Source: Apostichopus japonicus
Taxonomy: Eukaryota; Echinodermata; Holothuroidea; Aspidochirotida; Stichopodidae
Assembly (NCBI RefSeq): GCF_037975245.1
Contig: NC_092579.1
Location: 2,411,001 to 2,475,000 of the forward strand
Reading direction: 5' to 3'
DNA length: 64,000 nt
Each line of letters opens with the position of its first letter. Positions within the stretch are counted from its first letter, which is position 1. Shown piece by piece: positions 39,731-52,610 of the stretch. The translations under genes and the position numbers were made by a program. The notes beneath the pieces were generated by a model that worked only from the letters and a program-made list of their open reading frames with translations, was not told the origin of the DNA and did not search any database.

Positions 39731-40110
39731 TTGTAGCAGGCCCGATAGTTTACACAGTATATTGTAACGTCACTTCCCTGTCTGGTGGGGCAATCTTTAA
39801 AGCTGGGATTGGCGAAAGAGATTCTCAACAAAAAAGATGGCATTAGAGAAGATTCAAGTTCCCGTAGCACAGTGATACCGTTTATTCAAACTTCTTTAGC
39901 ATACAAGGGTCATAAAATATTGTGCTTATGATATACGGCTCTGCATTACGCAGAGCGTTAACTGCTAACGCAATTACGCAATACCACAACGCAGCGTGCA
40001 TATATGAAAACAGATTCAATGCTATAGAGTTAATTAACGGTGTCAACAACGCCGTTAACCGATGTAAATTAGCTAAGAAAGAACCGATGGACTAATTAGG
40101 TGACGCGGAT

Positions 40111-40710
40111 CATTTGTAATAATAATAATGATAATAATAATGTTAGATTTATATAGCGCTTTATACCAGCGATATGTTTCAAAGCGCTTTACAGACGTTA
40201 TATTACCCCTGGTCAATGATAACCTGTCCCAGAGACAATTTCTCTAGTCGTCTGCAGTTATATACTTTGTCTTGGCCAAGTCGTTTGTAAACTCTTTTTC
40301 TAGCGTCTAAACTGTACATGCCTCAGAGTCCGTTTCTGCCGACCACGAATGTGCTTGCCCACTGTATTTTACATGCCCGAGGATCTGTCCGATACAAACT
40401 AGTTTCAATCTAAAATTCTAAAGCGTTGCCGCGGGCGTTCTCTGAGCAGTACAGCAAATATATACGGGAAAATAGCTTTGTGAAAAAGATACAATAGGCT
40501 GTACATACTAGAGTCTTAACAAGACTATTATATGCTGCGCCCAGTGACAAGTTACCTCACAGGTACCCATTTAATCCCTGGGTGGAGAGAGGCAATTGAG
40601 ATAAAGCATCTTGCCCAAGGACACAACGTAATGAACTAGACTGTAATCGAACCAAGTATATTCTCATTTCATCACAAGTCCGACGCATTATCCGATCGGC
40701 CACCACGCTC
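40111..40710 (-). mobile_element. Large tRNA-derived SINE, antisense, with (TTA)n-type tail
   Basis: On the minus strand the element starts at about 40710 with GAGCGTGGTGGCCGATCGG, a Ser/Leu-tRNA-like head. It reaches the B box GGTTCGATTAC at about 40653-40643, then a body with CCTTGGGCAAGATGC and CCACCCAGG. It ends in TGTAAAGCGCTTTG and AAAGCGCTATATAAA motifs and an (ATT)n tail (plus-strand AATAATAATAATGATAATAA at 40117-40142). Motifs of this type are widespread in marine invertebrate genomes (family knowledge). About 600 bp, so it could be two nested SINEs rather than one. Confidence 0.7.
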
Positions 40711-41084
40711 AAACTCAGCTTCCTTTCTGATAGGCTAGCTGAACTAGGACTAATGCAGTAATGCTGCTAATTACGGACTGACTGAATGAACTACATCGAT
40801 TTGACCGCAGAGCACTCATCCTTTTCACGCAGTTCAGAGCGCAGCTAATTAATGTTAATAACGTGAATGTTAACAGTCGTGTAATAACGCCAAACCTAAA
40901 TAACTGGGCGTAATCTCCCTCGATGCGATAGAACAGGTTGCTTACAATTCATACGACTCACAAATGTATTAAATAATATTCTGAACACTTACGATATACC
41001 TACGAACTGTTGGCACGGTGCCATGATATTAGAAACATACCAACTTGGTTGATAGAAAATGATAACATAAAGTACCGTACATAG

Positions 41085-41115
41085 ACCAGGGAGTTTCCAT
41101 AACAACTCCCTGCTT
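41085..41115. repeat. GGGAGTT hairpin motif, copy 1
   Basis: CCAGGGAGTTTCCATAACAA followed by CTCCCTGCTT; inverted ends pair across CCAT. Recurs at 60769-60803 with unrelated flanks. Confidence 0.7.
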
Positions 41116-42045
41116 AGACTCGTATATATCGTCTTGCATTCATGAGAGTTTGTCAAAGATTGTCCCATTGTATGTATGTATTGTATATCACCATCAGCTC
41201 CTTTTATACTATCCTGAACATTGGCGTCAGTATACGCGTGCAAGAATTCACTACTTCAAAGAACACCGCTTGCGGTCACCAGTCTTCCGGAGCCCAGGTG
41301 CTTGCTTACATCATTGTAAACAACTTAGCAAGAGAACGGGGATTTCCCGGTAAAGAATTGCAACATTACTTTCAGCAGGTAGCGTAACGAATAACTCAAA
41401 AAGTTAAAATACTATGCCAGTTCGATTACAACATAAACTCCAAACCTGATGGTCAGACACATACATAAAGTCTCCCCGCATGTCTACAGACCTATACTGT
41501 CGCTCTCGTATACGCATAAGTTATGCTATTTATATTTTACATTTCACCTGCATAGTCTAGTAGACTGTAGGATAATTTTCGCTTCTGAGTATATACCTAT
41601 TTGAGTGGAAATGAAACAGGTTTTCGTCACTACTTATGTACGGTTGAATTGTAATAGTCAGTAGAGTCAGGACCCTGGGAAATTGTTATATTCTCTTTAA
41701 TTAACGTTCATTTATTCACACTTTGACAAACAGTTATAGTTACCTTTAGCCGAGATCACCTCTACACATCTATCTCTGTCCGATATTAACATTCAAAACA
41801 TATAAATGTCAGTTACCGAGCCATTTGACAATTTTATCTGAGCGAAGCTTTCAATCTGTGGTCGATTGTATACACGTTAGTGATTTTCTCAAGAGAATTA
41901 CCGATTACTTTCCAGTCAAATTAACCCAATTCATAGCACATCAGTTCTTGAGTGCTTTGGGAACGGAAAGTATAAAGTTAAAGTAATATAGCTCACGGGA
42001 TATAAATCCGTTTAAATAAATACGTGAGAAATATATACGCGCGGT

Positions 42046-42293
<248 letters not shown>

Positions 42294-43924
42294 TCCTCTC
42301 TGTCAAAGTCCTCTTCGTTTATTCTTCCCATCTCCAATCATTTGTGCAAAGAGTGTCAAATTATAAAAGTTACCTGCTTACCGAATATGAAAAGGTATTT
42401 ATAAGAAGGGAACGTGCAAATATGAAGTATTTATTAATATATAATGATTTGTATATTACTCAGAAAGAGGAAGACTTCCCTCTTTATCGGTGGTTTGCAT
42501 GTTAATATATGTCTTCTGCTCATCTTACTTTCAAAAGGGCTTTCTACTTAATTCAGTTTATAACGGTAGAGTCTAAGAAGTTATATTGGTTTGAAATACA
42601 AGACACCGTTCCTCACCTCTGTATTTGTGATGCATATATGTGTCTAAAAGATTCCATATTTCGCAATATACATGTGAGAAGTGCATACTTGAATTATTCA
42701 TCGTAGGTAGATGTACTCAGCGTGAGATGGCCTTGCTGATAAAGTTGATGGCCTGTATATGCACGGTGCTCGTATGATTATGTAGTTCATGCGCAACCGC
42801 GATTAAAGAGATTTAGGTCAGTGTTGTTGATGGTCAAATTCTTGTGTCAGGTTTCATAAAAACTTTGGTTAGAAATACAAGGAGACTTTATAGTTTTAAC
42901 TGACGTAACTACCTTTAAGATGTGAATCTGTTTGTTAAAATAATAACCGAAGTAATTTGTGTGTTTTTTTTTTTTCTTAAGGATTCTGACGTCAGTTGCT
43001 TCAGTCTTTAACCTATTTCCAAAATTTAGCCGTGTAGCCAATTAGCCATACAATAGCATGTTTTAACTCGATGTTAACCTAATGGCTCGCATAACCAGTT
43101 GCGCATGACGCGTGACGTAGAATATGAATATATGCATATTCAGTTTGCGTAACAGAAACATTACGATAATTCATATATAGGCCAATATAATTCAGCATGA
43201 ACAATTTGGCTTAATTGTATATGGTATGATAGAAAGTATATTTCATGGTGAACAAAAGAACACACTATACCTTTGCACATATCCTTCATAAGGAAAATCA
43301 CTATAGTTCCTGTGGATATTTCCTATGGCGAGGGTGTGGATAATTGAAGGTTAAAGTAAAATTGAAAACAATGTGAACCATTGTCATGGAATCTGAAGAG
43401 AGAGAGAGAGGTGGAGAAAGGAGAATGTTGCAACAATAATGAAACAGCTAACGTAACATTTTATATTCGTGTCAGTTTCAATCCCAACAGATTACTTTAA
43501 TACATGTGGGTATAAGTACTTTTTTAACATGCTTAGAGTTCAAACAAAAGGTCTTGATAATTTCTATATAGTTTCAGTATGCTTAGTATCTTTGTTTCTA
43601 TGTAGAATCCTTCCACGTTAAGCATTGTAAAATTAATCGACATACATGGATCAAATTGCGCGGTTTATGATTTTATCAATGAGAGGGTTATAGCAATATA
43701 CACAGGCATTGTATTACATGTCTATTTGGCTAACAGCCTGTTATTGATAACACCAAGTACGGTTGTGGAAGAAAATGAATCTTATTGACTGTGCGGGTCT
43801 TGCAGGTTATTAAAGAACGACTAAGCCAGGTATACGTTAACGACCAAACGTGCGGCTGTCCCCTCCATTAATGGCGTTAAACTACGAAAGTGAGGGGGTG
43901 CGAAGTGCATGATATGTGGCATTA

Positions 43925-43951
43925 CCCCCCCCCCCCCCCCACACACACACC
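43925..43951 (+). repeat. Poly-C (16) plus (AC)n
   Basis: 16 C at 43925-43940 followed by ACACACACACAC. Confidence 0.95.
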
Positions 43952-45459
43952 CAAGATCGATGCCCATGCAACCGGGCAAATCTTTTGTGTTTTATCGCGA
44001 ATTACTGAAAATAATTTACCAACCCTACGCAATATCATTCCATATTAATCAGCTCATTTGACCTTTTTTTCATCAAATAAATCTAATGAAGGTTAATAAT
44101 ACCGATTAGGTGGATGACTCTGTCTCCAAGTTATAATAATTCGTTGCCCCGACAATTTTTTCATATTACCCACAGTATTTTTAATTAGTCTATTGTTTAT
44201 CTGTTCATATTCTCAAGGTAGAATGTTAGCAGTGTATAGACATAGAAACCAACGCCATCTTTAGGCTATGTTAAACCCCCATTACAGAAAAATATTGTTA
44301 TTAATAATGAAAAACATAGCAATTTGAAGCACATGTGGCTCGATGATGTCATATTTAGACTTGATCAAGTCTTCAGCTTTGCGTTTGAATGATCATTTAA
44401 TCACATGTGATATCTGCTGAATAAGATGTTGCTTGGCTTGTTGCGGACTATATATGTTCACCACAATTATATCTATCGCGTAAACTGGTGATAAATGGGC
44501 TCATTAAAGATATACTACTATCAGTCCCAAGTCGTTTACAAAAAACAAATCGCTATAGGAAAAGGCTTTTTAAGGCCTCGAATTAAATGCTTGCGAAGCA
44601 TTTCAAATTTGTCAAGAAAGTGGTGTTGAATGTCGTCGAAGGGTACTCGGTTGTTTACATGAATGAAGTAATGGAACATGTTTTGCTTGAGTTTTTTTAA
44701 TGTAAAACAAGGTTTAACATTAACTTTAGGCCTACTCATGAGGAGCCGAAGTCATCATGACATTAGTTTTTGAGCTGTTTAAAGGAGTGTACCAGATACT
44801 AAATAATTAGCATGTTTTTAAGCTCTATACTATGAAAACTAGAATGGCCATTGAAATATTATGCTATTTAGCGCTCCAAAAAAATTCTTGAAAACTATGA
44901 AAATATCAACACTATACTTTTCGTTCTATAAGTCGTCATCATTTAATATCCCAGTGAATTTAGCCTAACCCGTAATCGAAACCTTACATACTGGTATTTT
45001 TAAAAGGCAAATTAGCATCTCAGCGTAGTACCTTATTGTTCTGGTTTAATATACAGCAATTGTCCTTGAACGTCATGTACGTGCGGAAGTCCTACTACAT
45101 TGTACGCAACTATAATGACAAAGTACATGTGCAAAGTTGCCAACAATGAAACACTTGTATCGTTTGATTATTGCTTAATGCATAAGCCAATATATGTAAT
45201 GGCAAGTTTTTTATAACATGTGCGATATCGACCGTGTATAACAACAAGGCCCCAAAATAAATTGCGTATTCTCTGTATATAAAGTGGTTTACACCTTATA
45301 TAATATTATTGATTTGGAATAATGCCGTCTAAGAGACCATTCGATCGATATTATAAATATAATGAGCAGTAAGCTTAAATGCATATAAATATAGCTTAGG
45401 CGGGTTAGCAATAAAATGGCGCTTTTTTCAGTCCTTTTCTGACTTCCATGTAATTGTCC

Positions 45460-45512
45460 TTAATAAAGTTATTGTCCTTAATTGTCCTTAATAAAGCCTT
45501 AATAAAGTTAAG
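45460..45512 (+). repeat. Short TCCTTAATAAAG tandem repeats
   Basis: ATTGTCCTTAATAAAGTT, ATTGTCCTTA, ATTGTCCTTAATAAAG and CCTTAATAAAGTTAAG in succession; slippage-type local repetition. Confidence 0.8.
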
Positions 45513-47628
45513 ATCAATTCATTATCGGGAATCGTTGGGAAAAAAACTCTTGGTGAAGTAAACTGTTTACTGCAACCGTATATAGTGCAAGCAGCTGGAG
45601 GGCTATTAACGCCGAACAACGGATGACGTCACTATCACCTTTCATCGGTGCATGGGATTAGGGATAATCACCAACCAGAAAATTTGATTACGAAAGTTGT
45701 AACTAGCTTTGTTGTGATGGTGGCAATTATGTTCTTTGGTTCCGGTAACTAAAAATTCCGTCTAAACTGCGATTCAAATCTCATGAACAGCTGTAATAAA
45801 TTTTATTCAATCTCTTCATATAAACTGTGGCAGAGCCTATAGATATGACGTTATGCTGAACTGATCGTAGTACTTTTCTCATTGAGTAGAAACAATATTT
45901 CAAGAATACTGCAATGGCAAATAAGTGAAGCCTTAAAAACCTCTCATGACCACGATAACGCGAACTCTCGCCTTCCATTATATACTTAGTTTTGTTAAAG
46001 CTTGAAATAAACTTTTGCCGCTTATTGACGGTCGCCACTAAATATAGATTTTAAGCAACAAGATACATTTAGGGAAAAATTTGGCCTCAACTTACGTTTA
46101 CTCAGCTGATAAAAGCTAAACGAATCTGTGAGTAATGGAATAGTCCAACCGGATTATAACTGTGTTTGGAATTTATATATTGATAGTCTTATATTATAGA
46201 TTGCTTTGCATGCATTGTTCTCTTTACAGTTTCGTATTGTAGCACACTTATCGCGTAACTACTACAAATGTGTACTCAGTATGACATACAACGTATACAC
46301 TTATTGTTACTGTGACTTGATAACACACATTACCACCATATGCAGAGCACACCCTCAATTGGCGATTCGTTCACGAAAATCACCACATTTCTTTACGCAG
46401 ACTGCCAACAACAAGAGATATTTTTCTTTTCGATGTCTGAAGCCAATATTCATCGTCTACATGTAGAAAAACAAAAGTTTCTATACTTCTATAACTATGT
46501 TTATATTCTAGTTTTGTTTTCTCTCAATAAGATGCTTCCAGGAGGCTATCCGCGTCATTTTTATCTGCTTTAATTGGTTCTCTCGTGACTGGTTTATTAT
46601 CATTACTGTCTGACTTTTGTGAGTTATGATAATTAAAATTGATTTTCTCGCATTGAAGTTTCTATTAGAAATGACGTCTAACGTAATGATATACTCTCGT
46701 TCATTTGTCATAAAAAGGTAAAGACCTCTTATTCTACAGTTGATAAATGATAAAATAGGTAAACTCTCAGGGATTTATCTTATTATTATTATTTTTATGG
46801 AACTGGTAAAAAGCTTCTCTTGTTAATTGACACAAATTCCTCTTGACTTGTCGAGTGGATTCACCGATTCCTGGATAATGTCTAACATATACTTAGCTGC
46901 ATGTAGAAATATCTTGTCAGTTGGAAGCAGGCGATGTGTGTGGGCAGGGGGGGGGGGTGCACACAGGGAGGCGAAAGGGAGTTACATAACTTTGCGACGT
47001 TCTTCATTGTCAAACGCGAACGCCATCAAACACATTGATAGATCATCATCTTCATAACATATTTCCCATTTGGCGTTCCATCTCTATAGTCTGCCCATGA
47101 GCCTGTTAAACATTCCATTGGTATAGCCCATATACAAACGATTCTCTATACCAGTACTTTGTACGTATCTCGTATATATATGCAACAAAACAATACTCGA
47201 AATAGTGCAAGTGTGCTCGTATATTTGCAAAGATGAAGCTTTTGTGCATTTTTTGTCAAAACAAAATTGATAAACCTCTGTATCGTTACAATGTAGGCTA
47301 TATAAACACTTACCGTGTATTATTTGCTGCAGACCCACATACTTCTTCTCTGAGCATATGTCCCAGATCAAGTTTAATATCAGTAGTACTTATACGACAT
47401 ATAATTAAATACCACATTAATTGAGTCTTTTTAAATATTTAATTGATGATACGTTTTGGTAATTAAAAGCTCAGCTAAACACCTTAACCACGAAAGTAGA
47501 TGCGTTGTGTTGATATTGTGTATCTGCTTGTATATTGGCTACCAATTATCTATTCACTATTCTTATCTATTGTATTGGGTTGTTTTCCTGGAGTAATACA
47601 ATCAGTTCTTGCGTCAAGTTACCATTAA

Positions 47629-47629
<1 letters not shown>

Positions 47630-47710
<81 letters not shown>

Positions 47711-47713
47711 ATA

Positions 47714-47774
<61 letters not shown>
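47630..47774. repeat. (AT)n microsatellite, 145 bp
   Basis: Near-perfect AT repeat with two CTAT interruptions at about 47707-47716. Associated Ile-Tyr frames are artefacts. Confidence 0.95.
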
Positions 47775-48779
47775 GCGTTCTGCTATATTAATGAAGCGAG
47801 TGCCGTCTTTAAGTGTTATACTATATCTCATATAGCATGTTATGTACATATACCTTCTCAACTTCTCGCCGTCTTATATACGCCACGGATGGTTAAGTTG
47901 AGAACCGATCAAAATGGTCAGATAATTGGCAAATAAAATTCATATCACGGGTTAATGTCACTTTACAGTATCTTCAAGAACTGCCAGTTTCACGTCAAGC
48001 ATTCTCCTTTGTTTCATCGGTGAGTAGAGAGGGTTTATTCGCAATTCGTTGGCGTTCTGAATAATTTCAAAGGAAACTAGGTATGACGTATATGATAGCT
48101 CTTCCCTTTTAAGCAAATAAATATTACTCGATTTATGATACATTTATCATCGAGGGGCTTTTATTGTTGTTATGCGTGACCAGATACAGCTACTTGATTC
48201 TAGCTGAAAGACTCTGAGAAATCTTCGACAGTAGATTTCGTTTCGTAAAAGTTGGCATATATGTGTAGAAGTTAAATTTTAAAATACGGTATATGTCAAT
48301 CATAGCAATACTGTGTAACAAAATACGAATTAATATAAACATTTTAAAACACAAGCAGCTGTACATTTCTGAGAGGAACCAGAGAGTTTTTTTTTAGGAA
48401 TAACTTCAGTCTCTTTAATATAGCATCCACCATCAGTATATATATCGTTATATATTTGTTTCTTATATGACGACCTGTCTTTTACCAAAATGCAGTAGTT
48501 CTCTGACGTACGAAATAGTTCCTTAAATTTCAAGCAATATTTTTCCTAAGAATAAAGTTTGAATGTATATAAGATGATAAAGGTTTGTAATTAATTAAGA
48601 TCCTAATTATATTTGTCACTTCATTCCATCATCCAAAGTTTCTTGCTTGAAGAGAGGAAGAAGTTCTTTATCAGGTACCCCATCTTCATCTTGCCCACCT
48701 TCCTTCCTTCCTGTCTCTCATAAAGTGTATCATATACAAATATACATACTGAGTTATTAATGTGTGATATTAATGATTG

Positions 48780-49720
48780 CGATGGTTCAGGTCTACCGCT
48801 GTTGCAGTTAAAAAGGTTTGCGCAGGGTTTAGTAAACGTGCAGGTTTTTAGCAGTCTGCACGATCTATGGATCATGATGCAGGTGTATTAAATGTGTAGG
48901 TTTTATGAATCGAACTGAGTTTATTAATTTGCAGGGGCATTAAATGCATGGCATGCAGGCATGCAGGCAGGAAGATTTAATGTGTATAGGGTGTATAAAC
49001 CGTGCTGGGTTTGCTTATGCGCATTTGTATTTAATGTGCAGGGGTATTAAATGTTGTATAGATATTTGAACCGTGTAGGATTTAATAATGTGCAGGGTTT
49101 ATAAATAATGTATATAGGGGTATTGAATGTAGAGTCTTTATGAACCGTGCGGGATTTATTTATGTGTATCCAGTGTATGGAAGTGCAGGGGTAAGTGTGC
49201 AGGTTTCATGAATCGTACGGAGTTAACTAATGTGCAGGTTTTATGATTGTATAGGATTTACGAAACCTCCGTGGTTTGTGATATTCATGAAGGGTTTATA
49301 AAATATGCAGGGTGGATGAATGAGTTAGGTGTATGAATATGCAGGTTAAATGTGTAGGTATCAGGAAACGAACGGAGTATATTTTGTAGAGGGTTTAAAT
49401 ATGTAGGGTTTCCGAAACGTATCTATGATATGCATGAAGGTTTCATGAAAGGTGCAGGGGATGAGTTTACAACATTTATGGGTGTTAATGGTGCATCAAT
49501 GAAAATCATGTATGGTTTATCATTGTTCATGGTTTATGGATGTTCGTGTAATTGGAGAGAGATCGTGAATGTGCTAGGTCTAAATATGCAGGGTTGACTA
49601 TGCAGGGTTTATGAACGCAAAGGCCGAATGAATGCGCACGCGGTTGCTTTAATGTGTTTGGGTAGAAACCATCACTGTGTGGGGTCGTATTTGTGTATGC
49701 ATGAGTGATAGATGATCAAG
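48780..49720 (+). repeat. Degenerate TGCAGGGTTTATGAA minisatellite (~0.9 kb)
   Basis: Dozens of irregular units built from TGCAGG, GTTTATGAA and CGTGCGG words (for example GTGCAGGTTTTATGA, TGTGCAGGGTTTATAAA). Period is roughly 15-35 bp and strongly drifted. No coding frame. Confidence 0.75.
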
Positions 49721-51755
49721 GTTCGAGAGTGCAGAGATTTACTTCATCTTATTATAGAATACTATAATAACTATAATATGTATACGTTGCTATATAATAA
49801 TCTCATGTACATGCAGTTTCTGTATCATTTTGTTTACAAAGACCTACCAACTATTGTTTATAGTATTTGCGAATGCTTTCCAAATTACTCTCTTACAAAT
49901 ATGTGAAATGCTGAATACTCCATGACGCCGATAACATGATGTCAGATAACAAACTGAAGCACAAAATATTAATTTGTTTAACTTTCCATGATAACTATTT
50001 ACAATGTGAATAAAGTGTTTGTCAATCGTAGGCACAACCCCGTTGAGACTGTCAAGTGTTGACAAAGTTCAAATTGATTGAAAATGTTGACAAAGTTCAA
50101 ACCGATTCTATTACATTCAAGCTATGGGAGGCCGTTCAGTTTGGCGTTCGTAGTTATACTTCTAGACCTACTTTTGCGCACCTTCACGAACGTGTATATT
50201 GTAAGAGTAAAAGCATGGCTGTATTAACATGGTTACGTTTAATGTATTACCACAATACATACTATTATGTACGGGTTGCATTACTGCAACAGCATAAGAC
50301 CTTAAGCACTACGGACACCTATAGCCAATTTGCCTTATATTCAACTAATGCATTTGTTGTGTGTGATAACTTTATTCAAAATCTGTTCATTTTTTTTTGG
50401 AAAAGCTCCTTTCGTTTCCAGGATATACACATTTGAAGTGTTGATAAATCTGAAAAACGTAACTGTTGCAAAGTTCAGTCATGACTTGAGTCGTTTAAAA
50501 TATATATATAAGGTGTATGTCTCAAGAGTCGTGCCACGATAGTACACTTACGACAAATACATATAGGCCCTATATGTAAATTGTTAGTCTTCGTATAACT
50601 GTTCCAATATGTAACCAGCACATTGACCTGTCTGTAATGTGATTTTTTTCCTCGCTAGGAAAATAATACATGCACCACAAAAGAAGATCATAGTTTTGCA
50701 ATATAGTGACACAACAAGATTAACGCTTAACGCTACCACACATTAGCAGATGTTGATATGACTATACATATTGTATACAGGAACCAATAAGCCTAAACCC
50801 ACACTGTTGTATATGCAGATAGTGTCAAGTGCACATAGCCTACCTCTGTATACATGAATTGAGTTTTGCTATGTATCTTCAGGTATTATCATACGGTATA
50901 ATGGTTGATTGCATCTTGTAGAGATGTCCACGAAAAGTTGTTGTCCTAGCTGATTTTGGCCAATTATGCCATGGTGCCAGCTGGCATTGAGTATAGGCTA
51001 TAACACAATGTGTGATTAGATTGATTCCTATATATCCTACATTGTACTAGGTCAATGGCGTCTGACTGAAGAGATACTTGCTAGTTTAAATTGTTATATT
51101 TGATTAGTGAGTATATAAGTGTAGCCTTGTTCAGTTAGATAAATTGTTGACAGCATGGGTTGAGATTATCTTGTTGCCGATGTGAGTCAACAAAGCTTGC
51201 AGAACACGACTGCTAATGCAACACTGATCCTTCATGTGCATGATATTTTATTGAACCTTTAATAACATCGTATTGCCGATGGTAATGAAATTCAGCTAGT
51301 TATCAAGTACCGTGTAGGAAGTTAAAGATATCACAATTCACATGGGTTATTTTCAGGATCGAAGCCTCAGATTTACACTTACTTATACACAAATCTGATA
51401 TGCTTATCAACGAATTTCAATTTTCCATTAGTCTCAAATAACTACATTGAAAGATGAAAAGAAAACTTAAGAAATAACTTAATTTATAACAGTAAGTTCA
51501 GTAACTCGTTTCACATAAACGGCACAATTTATATTCTTTAGGCTATATTTAATAGCATTAATTAGGAGATCACATCTTCTCTAAATATTCAGTCTTAGGC
51601 GTATCTTGAATAAATGAATCGGAGAAAACCAGATATTATAACCCCGAGGAGGTGAAATTTGATATCCAAAGCTTAGGCATCGAAAACCATTTTCTAAATT
51701 TGTGTTCGTTTTGCTATCGGAGAACAGGTGCAACGTTTAAATGCTTATCTCGTGT

Positions 51756-51831
51756 GACAGACAGACAGACAGACACACATACACACACACACGCACACAC
51801 ACACATATTTATATATATATATATATATAGG

Positions 51832-51867
<36 letters not shown>
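51756..51867. repeat. Compound (CAGA)n(CA)n(TA)n microsatellite
   Basis: GACAGACAGACAGACAGACA, then CA repeats, then AT repeats broken by AGGCCTAT at about 51829-51836. Confidence 0.95.
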
Positions 51868-51868
<1 letters not shown>

Positions 51869-52446
51869 GCAGTCACTGTACAGTATACGATGTGTGTTTA
51901 TTGACAAGAGGTATAGGGTGTTCAGACAGTTCTTTGGTTTGACGGAGATTTTATCCCGAAGTCACAATGCTGTCATTTCGTTTAATATTAACTCTACTTT
52001 TAAGATTCGTGCAGATAACAAAAAAAAAGAAGAAGAAAAAGACAAACTTTTTGAAAATAAAATGTGATAAGTATCAATTGGTTGCAGCAGACGAAGATGT
52101 AATGTTTCCTTCTCCACTATCTGTAAGCTTAAACCAAGGTTACCATGGATACCAATGGCGAATGGAGAAGAGTGCGTTTGCTAACCAAATTATACCTTGA
52201 GAATTCATGTCTGTCATTGTTGGATAACTAAATTCAGTGCTCGAAGAAAGAAATTAAACAAATACAGGCGATGATAATGGCTTTAGAAGTGTCCTCACTT
52301 TTTATGGTATACGTATAAAAATATATTATATATGAATTTGTGTAATGGATGACGTGAGAGTAACGGGTGCATTTTAGTTATAGTATACCTGGCCTTTACG
52401 CACACTGTAGCGCAAGAAGATATATAATGCTCCGAGATACATATTG

Positions 52447-52455
52447 CTATATATA

Positions 52456-52486
<31 letters not shown>

Positions 52487-52489
52487 AGA

Positions 52490-52531
<42 letters not shown>

Positions 52532-52610
52532 TATAAATGTATATATATAGGCCTATATACAGGCCTATACATATATAGGCGTATACATATGTAGGCCTAT
52601 TTATCATATC
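52447..52610. repeat. (AT)n/(GATATA)n with AGGCCTATA units
   Basis: AT tract, (GATATA) stretch at about 52470-52492, a second AT tract, then four spaced AGGCCTATA or AGGCGTATA words at 52549-52600. Confidence 0.9.

Noticed and set aside
50056-50436. 126-codon plus-strand frame
   Set aside because: No recognised domain, AT-driven composition, no splice context; likely chance.
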